Shown here: positions 34,861 through 45,363 of the stretch, in pieces | Position numbering within the stretch: the first letter of the stretch is position 1 | Layout of the letters: each line of letters opens with the position of its first letter | Assembly (NCBI GenBank): GCA_016617785.1 | Contig: JADILM010000002.1 | Coordinates: forward strand, 62,001-126,000 | DNA from: Sporobolomyces roseus | Lineage: Eukaryota > Basidiomycota > Microbotryomycetes > Sporidiobolales > Sporidiobolaceae | Length of the DNA stretch: 64,000 nt | Direction of reading: 5' to 3' | Position numbers and translations under genes: made by a program | Notes under the pieces: model-generated | What the model was told of the DNA's origin: nothing | Databases searched by the model: none | The model's input: the letters and a program-made list of their open reading frames with translations, nothing else

Positions 34861-35121
34861 GGTCGGAGGGAAGTGTAGACCGTTTTCGTTCGTAGAATTT
34901 GATCGTTTTTCTCTTTCTCTTATATATTATACAGTCTTGAATACCTTTCCCAAAACCCCTATCGCCTTCCCTTGTTGTTACCCTCCCCTTTATCCCCCCA
35001 ACTGTCAATATATCGCTACTTTTCACTCTGAGTGCGAACTTCCTCGAAAGAATCGAAGACTCTTCTTCCTACTCTTTCACTTTCACTTTCACTTGTCTCT
35101 AATCGCCCCCCCTCTTTCACG

Positions 35122-37585
35122 ATGCCACCATCCTACCTGACACAGAGTCAACGGGAGACTCTCACTCAGTTCCAAGCAATCACAGCGAGGAACGAACCGG
35201 ATCAAGAAGAAGCGAGTTTCCAAGCCCTCGAAGAGAGCGGTTGGAACTTGGAGGTAAGTAGACACTTTTGATGATGTTATTGAGTACCGGGAGAGGGCGG
35301 CGGAGCTGGGTAGGAGCAAGGGGGAGGAGATGCGAGATGAGATTCAAACGTGGAGCCCGAAAGGTGGGAAGGGGACTGATGGAGCGGGTAGCCCAGTACG
35401 GTAGCTCTCTACATCGGGATTATACAGCTCTTGAGTCGTTCAAGCAGGTGGGAGAGGTGTATGGCGAGGTGCTTCATTTCGGGAGGATCGAGACGAGGCG
35501 GGACTTGACTCACCGAGACTCAAGCCTATAGACCGTTCACTGATACTCCTTGCGATGCTCTACAGGCAGCTATCTCTCGAATCTACGATGGAACAACCTC
35601 TTTTCGTTCAAACCGAAATTCTTATCCTCCCTCACGAGACGACTCTGCTACAGTCGACGAAGCACTCCTACCCTCTTCCTCCTCGTCCCCATCATCATCC
35701 TCTACACGTAGATCTACATCTCGAACAAACGGGGTGAATCGTACGAATGGGATGGGAACTGGAGTGATCGGATTATATTATCTTCGACAAGTCAGTGTAC
35801 TTTCTACTGCCACCATCTTTCCCCTTGACTCATAGGGAAAAAAAAAAACTGATGGAGCGTAGAGAACATTGACAGGCACTAGCAGTCCCCATCCAAATCC
35901 TTTCTTATCCTCTATCGATCATCTATAACCTCTCAACCCTAGTCCTCGGATTCCTAGGTCTGCCCTTCCTTCCCCTTCACTCTTTCTCTCCCGGACCCTA
36001 ATTAACCCCTGCTGAAGTATCTGTATAGCTCGACTCCTAGGCTTTCGTTTATCAACCTCAACTTTCCATCCCCGAAACCCCTTCACTTCTCCCCGTCGAC
36101 CACGTACAATCCTTTCCCCCTACGCGGCCTCCTCAAAATGGGTAGAATCCCTCAATTCCCCCTCCTCCACACCACTCGTTTCGACGACAGGGGTCGAGAT
36201 TGGTTCGTCATCGGGTTTGAGTAGGAGAGGAGCGAATGCGATCGAGGACGCAGACGGGTTATTGAGGGATTTGTGTTTCGTTGGTGGGTATGAAGAGGCA
36301 TTGAGGAAAGCGAGAGATGAATTCAGGGTGTTGATGGTAGTGTTGACTTGCGAGGAGAATGAATTGGATGCGGAATTCAAAAGGTAACGATTGAATCATG
36401 CTTTTCATCTCGAGATCCTCGTGTTCAAGTCAAAAAATCTGATCTGTCCGAAATGCATAAATTGCAACAGAGATATATTACATGATGCTGAACTACTGAA
36501 AAGTTTGAAGGATGAGAAAGTGATGTTATGGGGAGGAGACGTAATGGAAAGAGATGCATACCAAGGTTCGTCTTCTTTCTTCTCTCTCTCTCTCTCCCCT
36601 TGACATGATCACGCTGACTCGGAACCGTCCTCGCTTTTCAGTGGGTCGCACTCTCTCCTACACCTCACTCCCATTCATCGCCTTCATTTCCCTCCAACCC
36701 GTTTCCTCGACCCCTCAATCCTCCTCGTCTTCCTCCTCCTCTCCTCGATTATCTCTCATTACTCGTCTCGAGCCCTCCTCTACCCTCCCTTCCCTCTCAG
36801 CATCCCACATCCACACTCACCTCCACTCGCAAGTCCTCCCCAAAACAACTCAATACCTTTCTCGACTCTCAAACGACAAGGCTCGACGAGAGAACGAACG
36901 AAAAGGACGAGAAGATCGAGAGAGGAGAGAGAGTGAGGTGGCGAGGAAAGACGAGGAGAGGATTATTAGGTTGAGGAAAGAGATCGAGTTGAAACGGAGG
37001 GAACAAGCTTTGGCGGTTGAGAGGAGAGAGAGGGAGAGAGAGGAATCGGAGAGACGGCAGGAGAGGGCGAGGTTGGCGAGGAAGTGGAGAGAAATCAAGA
37101 GGGTTGAATTGGAGAGGAGGAGGGAGGAGGGAGATGTGAGAGTTGTAGTTAGGTTGGGGAATGGGAAGAGGGTTATTCGAAGGTTTGGGAAACAAGAACC
37201 GGTGAAAGAGGTGTATGAGTGGGTCGAGTGCGAGTTGGGATTGGAAGAGGATCAACAATCGAACGAAGAAGAAACGGTGGGTGATTTGAGCGAGTACGAA
37301 CAAAAATTTGCGTTCAGATTGGCGACTACTTTTCCAAGACATTTGATTGAACTCCCTCAAGCATTTTTCGAGGTCTCATCGAGTTCGAACAGTCGATCTT
37401 CGTTTGATTCGTTAGAAGGTGGAGGGAATGCGAGGATCCAGAGTGTAGGGGAAGCCTTTGAGGGAATGGGGAAAGATATTAGTTTAGTCGTGGATGGATT
37501 GGAGGAACGAAGGAGGTTGAGTATGAGTTCGAGAGGGGATCCAGACGAGGATGAAGAGGACGAGGAATGGGAAGAAGAGGAGTAG
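35122..37585 (+). CDS. UBX-domain protein, FAF2/UBXD8-like ERAD factor
   Basis: Recruits Cdc48/p97 to the ER for degradation of misfolded proteins. Begins with a UBA domain (LTQSQRETLTQFQAITARNE, then EESGWNLEAAISRIYD). A Ser-rich spacer follows, then a hydrophobic hairpin (VPIQILSYPLSIIYNLSTLV) typical of ER-inserted FAF2. The thioredoxin-like UAS domain has YEEALRKARDEFRVLMVVL and LSYTSLPFIAFISLQP. A long Arg/Glu coiled coil (about 36880-37110) leads to the UBX domain (VRVVVRLGNGKRVIRRF; FRLATTFPRHLIE). The tail is acidic. About six exons. The first intron (35254-35565, 312 nt) is much longer than the local norm. Stop 37583-37585. Confidence 0.85.
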
Positions 37586-37904
37586 ATGTCGTGTAGATTA
37601 TTTCGCATTCGCAACTCATTCGATCATTTCCCGAGCTGCCCTCTCTCGTTCTATCTCTCCTTTCCGCTCCACAAACAGACTGAGAGACTTTGAACATGGG
37701 TATCTTTCAGGTTTCAAACCCCCCTTCTCCTTTCTTCCTTCACCTGGTTCTTGCTCTCTTCATCCGATGCATTGAGTAATCTACAAGTTGTGTTTATAGA
37801 TTCGTCTTCCTCCTCACTGATTGTCCGAATCGAACGAGAGGCGAGACGAGTCGGATAGGAGAAAAGAGCAAGTCGAAGAAGAAGGAAGTTGAAGTTGGTG
37901 AGAT
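37586..37904. other. Convergent intergenic region (UBX gene / GOT1)
   Basis: Starts with ATTATTTCGCATTCGCAAC about 10 bp after the UBX stop. No gene or RNA seen. Confidence 0.4.
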
Positions 37905-38888
37905 TCAAACTGGAGATTGTCGAACTCCACATATCCGATCCGTCACCTGTGACACGGACAAGGTTTCCCCATCAGTAACTTCAGCTAGTAATGGAGAGCT
38001 TTTGAAGACTCACTTGTCGTACACCAGGCATACTCAAGAAACTTCCGATCACTGGTAACTGCCTCATGAAACTCAATACAACCGGGAAGAAATCACTGTA
38101 CAACTCAGTACCCTCTAATCAGTTCTTCACGAGATAGATTGAAGAGAGTTGATAGACGTACCCGAACAAGTTCAAAAACCCAAAAGTTTCAATCAAAACT
38201 CCAAAGAAAGGATATTTCAAGAATACCAACACTATCCCACCCAAGAAACTCACCGCTACAAACACACACACACACATCCTCCCTCTCATCAGCCATGCTC
38301 TTCAAAGATAGAGATGGAAGGAAGTAGAACGTACATCCTCTCAATTTATTCCGTCTTGCGAAGAAATAAAAAGTTTTCCTAGGTCCAATAATCAATGGTA
38401 ATCCACTAACGAACAATATCTACATACATCCCCCATCGATCACCACAAACCAAATCAGCTCCTAGGAGAAGAGGAGAAGAGGAGAAGAGGATAGAGAAGA
38501 GAAGTAACGAACGTTTCCTAATGCTATCAGGGGTCCATCGAAAAACATGATGACTCCTAAGAGCATGAACAAAGCTCCAAACGTTGTTAATCCGACCTAT
38601 AGCAAAGTCGGGTATTGTCGAGGGAGATAGATGGGAGGGGGAAAACATGAAAACACGTCAGTAATAGTTCCTCGAGAACGGGGAGGTTGGTGGATCCTGG
38701 AGGCAGGTTGGAGGGAGATCTCAGGGAAGCTCTCATGAGCGTATCGAGAGCTAGTGTAGGCGAGAGCGAGAAGTTGATCATGATCTAAAGGAAGACTCAC
38801 TCCGATTTCTACAGCAACGAACCCTGTTAGCGTTACGGAGTACTGGGGAGGTAGATAGCTACTCACTTTGTGCATCTGTTAACCACAT
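37905..38888 (-). CDS. GOT1: Golgi transport protein Got1
   Basis: Small four-span protein of ER/Golgi vesicle transport. Seven exons in my model. Exon 1 (38888-38867) codes MWLTDAQ plus one base. Exon 2 is only 8 nt (38801-38808) and with the flanks gives KIG, completing the family start TDAQKIGVGLTTFG. Later exons give FMLLGVIMFFDGPLIALGN, LFVSGLPLIIGPRKTFYFF, SVSFLGGIVLVFLKYPFFG, ETFGFLNLFGDFFPVVLSF and LPVIGSFLSMPGVRQVTDRI, all characteristic of Got1. Stop TGA 37905-37907. An alternative acceptor at the ACAG just upstream of exon 2 also keeps frame but inserts five residues foreign to the family. Confidence 0.9.
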
Positions 38889-39622
38889 CCCTTTGAGATT
38901 TGAGGAGCGGAAAAGTGGTTGGTTAGAAGCGGAATTGATCAAATCTATTTCGGATTGTGTTTCGCGGAAATACGGTTGCGAGTCTCAAAAGGGTATCGAA
39001 CGGAGAGTGAAGTCGTAGAGAGCGATGAAGAACGAAAGAAAGACGAGGCAAGAAGGTAAAGTCGAGATGCAACGAACGAAATCATGCGAAAAGATTGGGA
39101 ACAAGTCTATTCGAGCGATATGAACGACGAGAGGATGCTACAGGTAGGAGAGACGGCCGAATGTTGATACGATGACGATAAGAGGGAGACGGAAGCATAT
39201 CAGAGAGGGCGTACGAAGAAGAGGATGATGATAGCAAACAACAATTTTGACCTATAGAGAAGAGGTTTGGAGGATATGTACGATGTTGGGGCGGGTAAGG
39301 CGAGGAGAGGCGATAATGAACAAGTAAAGGCAAGGGATTGAGAGGACTTGGGAAGAAGGAAGGAAGGAAGGAGAGCGAGGGAAGGGAGTTGGGAAGGCAA
39401 ACTACAAAAATTTTCGAGCGCAAGGGATCGTCGCCGTCCTCGAAAGGTGTAGTCCGTCGAGACCGTCGAGTGCAGCGATTGAGGACCAAGGTGCCGAGTG
39501 AAGTCGACTTTTAGGTCTACATCCGCGCATCGAGCTTCTGCGAAGCCGACTCCACTCCTTTCACTCCCCGAACCCCATATCCTCCTTACTCTTCGAATCG
39601 ATCCTATTCTCAATGTGTTGCA
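38889..39622. other. Intergenic region upstream of GOT1
   Basis: Promoter of GOT1 and 3' side of the SPT-subunit gene. Contains purine-rich GGAAGGAAGGAAGG near 39358-39372. No coding evidence. Confidence 0.4.
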
Positions 39623-40225
39623 CTAGGCAAACGATCGAGTTGTCGTCCCCGTAGCGTAGAAACTGATTCTTGAGCCGAGTTGCAGGAGAGCTGACGAGTT
39701 GGCAAGGCGAGAGAGAGCGATGTAGGACAGGTAGAGGATCGGGGCGAAGACCAGATCTGTACAAATATGGCTAGATCAGTCAGCACTAGGAAGAGAGTGA
39801 GGGAGGAAAGCGAGAGACAGAAAAACGAACGAAGTAAAATTTTCTCCCACTAATTTTCAGCTCTCACTGTCAGCGTTTGCTCACCCTCGACGTCAAACTA
39901 GACAGTTAAGACTTACAGGTTCCAATAGATTAGTCCCAAGATTCGCAGAGTACGACAACTCCCATCTCTCTCTCCGTTTCATCCTCTCCGGCACCTTCCA
40001 AACATTCTGTTTAAACACTTTCGCACCCCTAGGGATCCCATCCCTTGATTCATCGGTCTCGCATGGTTCGAGCGAGAATTGATCGGTATAAGTCGGGCTT
40101 GAAGGAGTAGAGTAACTTGAGTCGATCGAGTCGAAGGAAGAACAAGAAGAAACTGAATCGATTGAAGATGCAGATGAGGGATATGAGATCGTTTCTCGTC
40201 GACGGGGTGGGACTCGTTTGGACAT
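39623..40225 (-). CDS. Serine palmitoyltransferase small-subunit-like protein
   Basis: Candidate activator of serine palmitoyltransferase in the ER, the first step of sphingolipid synthesis. Exon 1 codes a Ser-rich N-terminus (MSKRVPPRRRETISYPS), then WELSYSANLGTNLLEP. After an intron ending at 39850 the frame gives WEKILL, completing LLEPWEK, the hallmark of the small-subunit family. A second intron (GTTCGT donor to an ACAG acceptor with a CTGACTGAT branch) joins HLVFAPILYLSYIALSRLA, a membrane span, and a short tail to TAG 39623-39625. Without that intron the frame is also open but gives a less typical tail. About 155 residues, longer than yeast Tsc3 or human ssSPT because of the N-terminal extension. 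Confidence 0.62.
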
Positions 40226-40804
40226 TGTAGGGGATGGAGAGTGCAGGGAAAGAGAGAGAGAAAGAGAGAGAGAGAGGTAAAAAAAAATAGTTCACGGCGT
40301 CGAATTCGGTGAACGCAAACTCGGTCAAAGACGAAGACCCGGGGTTTCGAGGAGACTTTGGAGAGGAGGACAAGTGTGGATCGGAGATGATCTCACACAA
40401 CACTTCATGATACTTCATAGCGAGAGAGGGAGACAGATGGGAAAGAAAGTCGCAAAGAAACTGCGAGCGGATAAAGACGCAATTCGGATAACGTCGAAAT
40501 CCACTCTAATTAAATTTTGCAATTAGATTGTCAGCTTAGGGGGAGTCGCATGATTCGGGAATTTCTCCCTCCCTTCCCTGAATGCTCCCCAAGTCGATCA
40601 CTAACATCAAAACCAAACACATCACTCAATCACTCGTGAGTACAGCCAGGATCTACGTTAGTAACAACTTCGCTAAATAGCTGCCTTGGTCTTCTTCACA
40701 GTTCTCCTTTAGCAAGTTTCTCATCAACTCCACCTTTCCACCTTCATCCATCCCTCCCTTTACCCAGAGCCTCCAACGCACAGAAGCGTTCCTATTAGCC
40801 CAAC
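40226..40804. promoter_or_regulatory. Divergent promoter region (SPT subunit / SME1)
   Basis: About 580 bp with GA-rich simple sequence (near 40240-40276) and an A-run (near 40279-40287) close to the left gene. CT-rich leader before SME1. No further gene seen. Confidence 0.4.
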
Positions 40805-41618
40805 ATGTCTTCCAAACGAGTAATGGTACAACCTATCGTCAGTCTCCTTTCTCTCCCTCTCCCTCTCTCCCATCTTCCCAACTCCCCTCCTCCGTCTCGC
40901 AATGTGAGCTGATGATCATTTGAGAGAGAGGTGTAAAACAGAATGTCATCTTTAAACATTTACAAAGTGGACAAAAAGTTCAAGTGTGGTTGTTCGATAA
41001 TGTCGAACAAAGATTGGAAGGGAAAATCCTCGTGAGTTTCTCCTCCAGCCATTAAACCTTTCCCTTCGTTGTCTAAGTGAATCAACACGGAAGGAAGGAA
41101 GAAGGGGAGAAAATATATCAGAAGGAGAGAGATAGGAGCAGGAGAATACAGCGTCGAGATAAGAGGAGGGAAGAAGAAAGATGGCAGTGTCAAGTTTACA
41201 GCGAGGGAAATCACAATCTAGGATGGAGCTGGATCCAAGCGAGTTATATAAGGTGTCACAGTACGGTGTTAGCAGACTCAGGGAGCGAATTGGGGAAAAG
41301 GAATGGATGATTCGAAAAAACCCCACAAACTTGCTTCGATTCCTGTTCTGCGTTCTCTCGAGCTGACCTTCTTCAATGCCTCTTACTCGCAGGGTTTCGA
41401 TGAGTTCATGAACGTAGTATTGGAAGATGTCGAGGAGATTTGGGTCAAGGATACCAAGACCAAGAAAGCAGGCGACAGAAATACTCTAGGTGCGCATTCG
41501 ATTTCACTTACTATCTCTTGCTCGGTCAGTCAGAACTGATAGATAGTCACGGTGGTACACAGGTCGATTATTACTGAAAGGGGAAAACATTACTTTGATT
41601 CAAGCGAAGAAGGATTAA
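40805..41618 (+). CDS. SME1: Spliceosomal Sm protein E
   Basis: Core Sm-ring protein of U1, U2, U4 and U5 snRNPs in the nucleus. Four exons (40805-40837, 40942-41031, 41393-41489, 41563-41618) give about 91 residues, the normal size. The start MSSKRVMVQPINVIFKHLQ, Sm1 motif (VWLFDNVEQRLEGKILGFDE) and Sm2 motif (GRLLLKGENITLIQA) match SmE closely. The second intron is 361 nt, several times the local norm. The acidic-basic loop (KDTKTKKAGDRNTL) is a little longer than in human SmE. All ends and phases are consistent. Confidence 0.95.
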
Positions 41619-41991
41619 AGCATAGGTCGGAGCCGAGTCGATTGGGGAGCGGAACTCAGTCAGTCGCTTGTAGTAAACATCTCTATAAAACGAGTCAAAC
41701 ACCTCAAAATTTGTATACCCTCTCTCTTTCGTTCGTTCGACGGTCTGATGAAGTGAATTTTGCTCGCGAGAGATTCGTTCTTTCACTCGTCCGCTTGACG
41801 ATGAGATGCGCCCCGGTGCGATCTTGCAAAATCGTGCTTACCCCATCGACCGAAGTAGCGCGATCTATTTGGCTTTGCCTCTTGCGAAATCTGTCCTCTT
41901 CTCCCCCCCTGCAACTTTCCACAAACTTTCTCTTCTCTTCCTCTCATTACCCGCTCTTTCTCTCACTCAGACTTGACTCAAACAAATAAAT
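41619..41991. other. Intergenic region between SME1 and the complex I subunit gene
   Basis: Contains TATAAAA at 41684-41690 and TTGCGAAATCT at 41882-41892 (recurrent motif), about 100 bp before the next start codon. CT-rich leader. Confidence 0.45.
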
Positions 41992-42987
41992 ATGTCAGCC
42001 TTACGTAAAGCCCTCCCTGGATCAGTAAGAGAACTACGAGTGTTTGGTTGCCAACAAGGTTCAGGTTCAGAAGGAGTTCGGTAAGTCCTCCCTATTCCCT
42101 CTAGAGTAGCTTGAAGTGAATACTAATAGCTCTATCTTACTCTCTCTGCCCTTCCACTCGCTCTTTTGATCCAATCTGTTCTTATTGTAATTCCTCATCA
42201 ACTCGACTCTCTGCCCACCTCCCTAACTCGCTCTACTACCTTCTCTATACCTCCTACAACTACCTCCAACTCCTTCTTACCACTTACGGAATTCCTCACA
42301 ACTCCCTTGCCTTCCTGTCCGATTCACAACCTCCCTCTCGAATTTCATCCCCTTCTCTCTCCTCTCCCTCCCCTCCCCTCGAACCCTCCGAACACGTTTG
42401 AGAGCTCTATAATAGACAATTCATCAAGTCATCTTATCCTCACGTCAAGAAAGCGAACCCGGATTTACCGATTCTCATCAGGGAGGCACAGGGGACTCCA
42501 GCGAGAGCTTTCGCGAGGTTCGGTAAGCTACTACTCTAGTTGACTGTACAATACTTCCAGCCTCTGAGGGAGGGGAGGGAGAGAAGAGGCAAATGCGCGA
42601 GGGAGTGGAAGAAGTTCGCAGGATGTCGAAAAGAGGGAAGGGATACGTGAGAGAGCGCATGAAGACGAGAAAGAATAAAGATAGAAGGATGGGAAATCGA
42701 GGAGTGTACAGTCGGGCTAGGTCATGGAGAAACGGAGGGAGCGAAAGAAAGGTGAGAGGGTTAGAGGCATCGAATTCGATAAACTGAATCGTTCAGGAGC
42801 CGTACCTCCCTCCCTTTCCTCCTCCCCATCTCTCAAGTATCGATCAAATACACTCTTGAGAACGTGTTTCGCTGACGTACTGGTTTCTATGAGTGCTGCA
42901 GAACGAGGAGTAGAGAAACAAGTTTCATTAGAAGGGATCTCATCTGCCGAAGAAGTCGAGAAGAAGATTGCGAGTTTGATTGTCTGA
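41992..42987 (+). CDS. NDUFA2: NADH dehydrogenase (complex I) B8 subunit, NDUFA2 homologue
   Basis: Accessory subunit of mitochondrial complex I with a thioredoxin-like fold. Three exons (41992-42080, 42416-42522, 42902-42987). The protein reads MSALRKALPGSVRELRVFGC, then GSEGVRQFIKSSYPHVKKAN, PDLPILIREAQGTPARAFAR and the C-terminal EEVEKKIASLIV. This order and the CQ...G.RxFI pattern identify the B8 family. About 93 residues, normal size. Both introns are long (335 and 379 nt) and form most of the gene. No separate presequence, as usual for this subunit. Stop TGA 42985-42987. Confidence 0.93.
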
Positions 42988-43551
42988 GCGTTATAGAAGG
43001 CGCATACTACTTGGCTACGGGAGGAGAAGGAGGGAAGTGAGGAGGAGGATTTTGTGAGGTGGGATCCTTCAAGGAACCTTGTTTGTGAAAATTCTATAAG
43101 TTTACTGTTCGTCTCTCTTTCTTTCTTTCTCATTACTACGGGCACGAGACTACGAGAGATGGAATGCCGCTGTACTGCTTGGAGCTTCACCTGCTGCTCG
43201 GCCGCCGGGAAAGCATCGATGGGTTTTTACTATTCTCTCGTTCGTACCCTCTCTGCTCCTCTACCCTTGTTTTCGTGAATGACGTACTCGCCGCGATCTC
43301 TGACGAACGCCCGACGTTCGTTAGGCGTCTCCGCTGTCCGCTATCTCCGTGTCTAAACCCGACCATTTCTCTAAACCCGAAATGCGCTTTTTCGACATCG
43401 CCCTGCGCCTCCTTTCTTCCTCTCTCTACCATCCTTGACTTCACCTCAGCCTCACACCGCTCACTACTCCAACAATTTGGGCCGTCCTTGCTAACTCTTT
43501 GCCTCTTGGGATCGCTCCAGCTCCAGCTCCAGCTTCAGCCTTGCCAATTCC
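42988..43551. other. Intergenic region upstream of Z1
   Basis: Around 43155-43225 is a segment resembling 44905-44970 upstream of Z2 (shared GTGCTGCTCG / CTGCTGCTCG and TCGATGG blocks). It may be leader or 5' exon sequence duplicated with the gene pair. An in-frame stretch from 43164 is open, but no clear first exon was found. Confidence 0.35.
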
Positions 43552-44739
43552 ATGCCGCACGAGTATGTCCGCAAGGACCCGGTCACAGGACTCTATCATT
43601 GCACCAGGCCTGGATGTAATCCGAGCATAGACTTCTATGATACCCATCGAGTGAGTGTTTTATTCCGATCGTTAGATGGCTAATAAGTTATAAGAATCTC
43701 GTTGTGATCGTGGTGTCACTCACAGAAATTCAGAAATCACTGCGCTCAAGTGCACGAGAAAGTACCGTGTACGAAGTGCGATTACCGAGGGGGAACTTAC
43801 GTAGGCCGTCGTCTTCTGCCTCACCTCTACCGTCGGAGGTTACTCAGGCTCGATTTTTTCTTTCTTTCGCAGACCTTCAAACACGGTCACGATAAGATAC
43901 ACATCCTAGATGAGACGCGACGCCATCATTGCCAAGATTGCAATAAGCGTAGCAAAGACGGATTCTTTGCTGGATATGGTACAGCGTAAGCTTCCGATTT
44001 TTCGCTTTCAATTTTTGATCCGAGGGAGCTAAGCAATTGTACTCGGTAACTAGAAGCGGTCTCTCAGGACATAGAGATACCTTCTGTTTCTTTCGCGAAA
44101 ATCGACCAGGGGGTCCGTTGCAGTTGTCCGAGGTAAGCAACGACTTCCTCTCCGATGAGAACCTGACTGATTGCTTCTGTTGGAACAGATACTTGGTCAG
44201 GAAGATACGGCTTCCGCACCACCAGCCGCACAAGTCTTCGAACCCGCTGGTCGTGCTCCCCCTCCTCCCCCTTCCCCTCCTCCCCCTTCCCCTCCTCCTA
44301 CGCTCTATGATCGTATCCGAAGACCTCGGTCTCCTCTAGCTGTTCACGTCTTTGAACGTGCTCCTCTTTCTCCCCCTCGTCTCCCTATGATCGTGGATCC
44401 TCACGACAATCCTCACGGCATCATCAGACCTCCATCTCCTCCGTATCGAGGGACTCCTGCGGTGAGCTCAATCTGCGTCGCGCTACAACCTGTTCTGACT
44501 GTATCATGCGGAAACACAGGATCTCGGAAGATACCGCCCACTCTCCAAACCTCTTCCTCCTCGAGACGATTCACAGGGAAATGTCGTGAGTCTCTCCTCT
44601 TGGGCTCGATACGGAACTCGACTTGATCCCATACTTGACCGAACAGCAACGCCGGCACTCGCTCACCCATCGACAGCGAAAAATCTACGATCAAAATTCC
44701 GCAAGAAGTGCTTTCGAAGATCGATTCGCAGATCTCTGA
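43552..44739 (+). CDS. Z1: zinc-finger-like protein with Pro-rich C-terminus
   Basis: Exon 1 from the ATG at 43552 gives MPHEYVRKDPVTGLYHCTRP and GCNPSIDFYDTH. Exon 2 gives FRNHCAQVHEKVPCTKCDYR. Exon 3 gives FKHGHDKIHILDE and HHCQDCNKRSKDGF. Exon 4 gives SGLSGHRDTFCFF. The spaced Cys and His pairs suggest three irregular C2H2-type fingers. Then follow a Pro-rich segment ([15 protein letters not shown]), VHVFERAPLSPPRLP, the phase 0 exons DLGRYRPLSKPLPPRDD and QRRHSLTHRQRKIYDQ, ending RFADL at TGA 44737-44739. The last three exons correspond to those of Z2. A DNA- or RNA-binding role is inference from the fingers. No family name recognised; an upstream start is possible. Confidence 0.62.
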
Positions 44740-45363
44740 ATCGACGGTATCGCTGCTTCTAGTTTACGAGTCAGAATCGTGATGTGTCAGTAGATGGAGA
44801 TTAGGGAATGAAGTAGGTGATTCTCGAGTGCGAATCTTTGTGAGAATCTTACTATCGTTTTCAATTGTTCGTCTCGGGTTCCACTTCAGTCTCTCTTGAC
44901 GAGTTACTTGAGTCGAAAATGACGGCAATCTACTCGCTACTTGGACTCAATGTGCTGCTCGAACGCTTTCGATGGATTTGGTGGTGAGTCTCTGGTTCTC
45001 AATTTCGACTTCGATGTCTCGTTTTGTTTCGTATGTCGTATCTGCCTACTTCCTCACCCTACTCTTGACCTGATCAATTCCTAAGATAGCCGAAAGAGTG
45101 TCGTTCTCGTTCTCGAGCTTGACGACTTCTTTCTCAACTCGTCCGTTTCGGTGTCTCTGCTCTCGTGGGAGAGCTCCATTGGTCACTCTCGTGGATGAGC
45201 ATGAACAGCTTCGGACTATCCGCGGCGTTCGTCTCTTGCCGCATCTTCGACTTTCCTTCGAATCCCCTTTGCAACCCTCTCTTCACTCTCGTACCTTTCC
45301 CTACCTCTGGCGCCGCGTATTCGCGCAGTCTCACAGTAACCGATTAACAAGACACGAGACGCG
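44740..45363. other. Intergenic region between Z1 and Z2
   Basis: Contains a segment at about 44905-44970 similar to sequence upstream of Z1, followed by GTGAGT, so a 5' exon of Z2 is possible. Otherwise no recognisable content. Confidence 0.35.

Noticed and set aside
36869..37360. Minus-strand frame opposite the UBX gene coiled coil
   Set aside because: Shadow of a purine-rich coding strand; the plus-strand UBX protein is clear.
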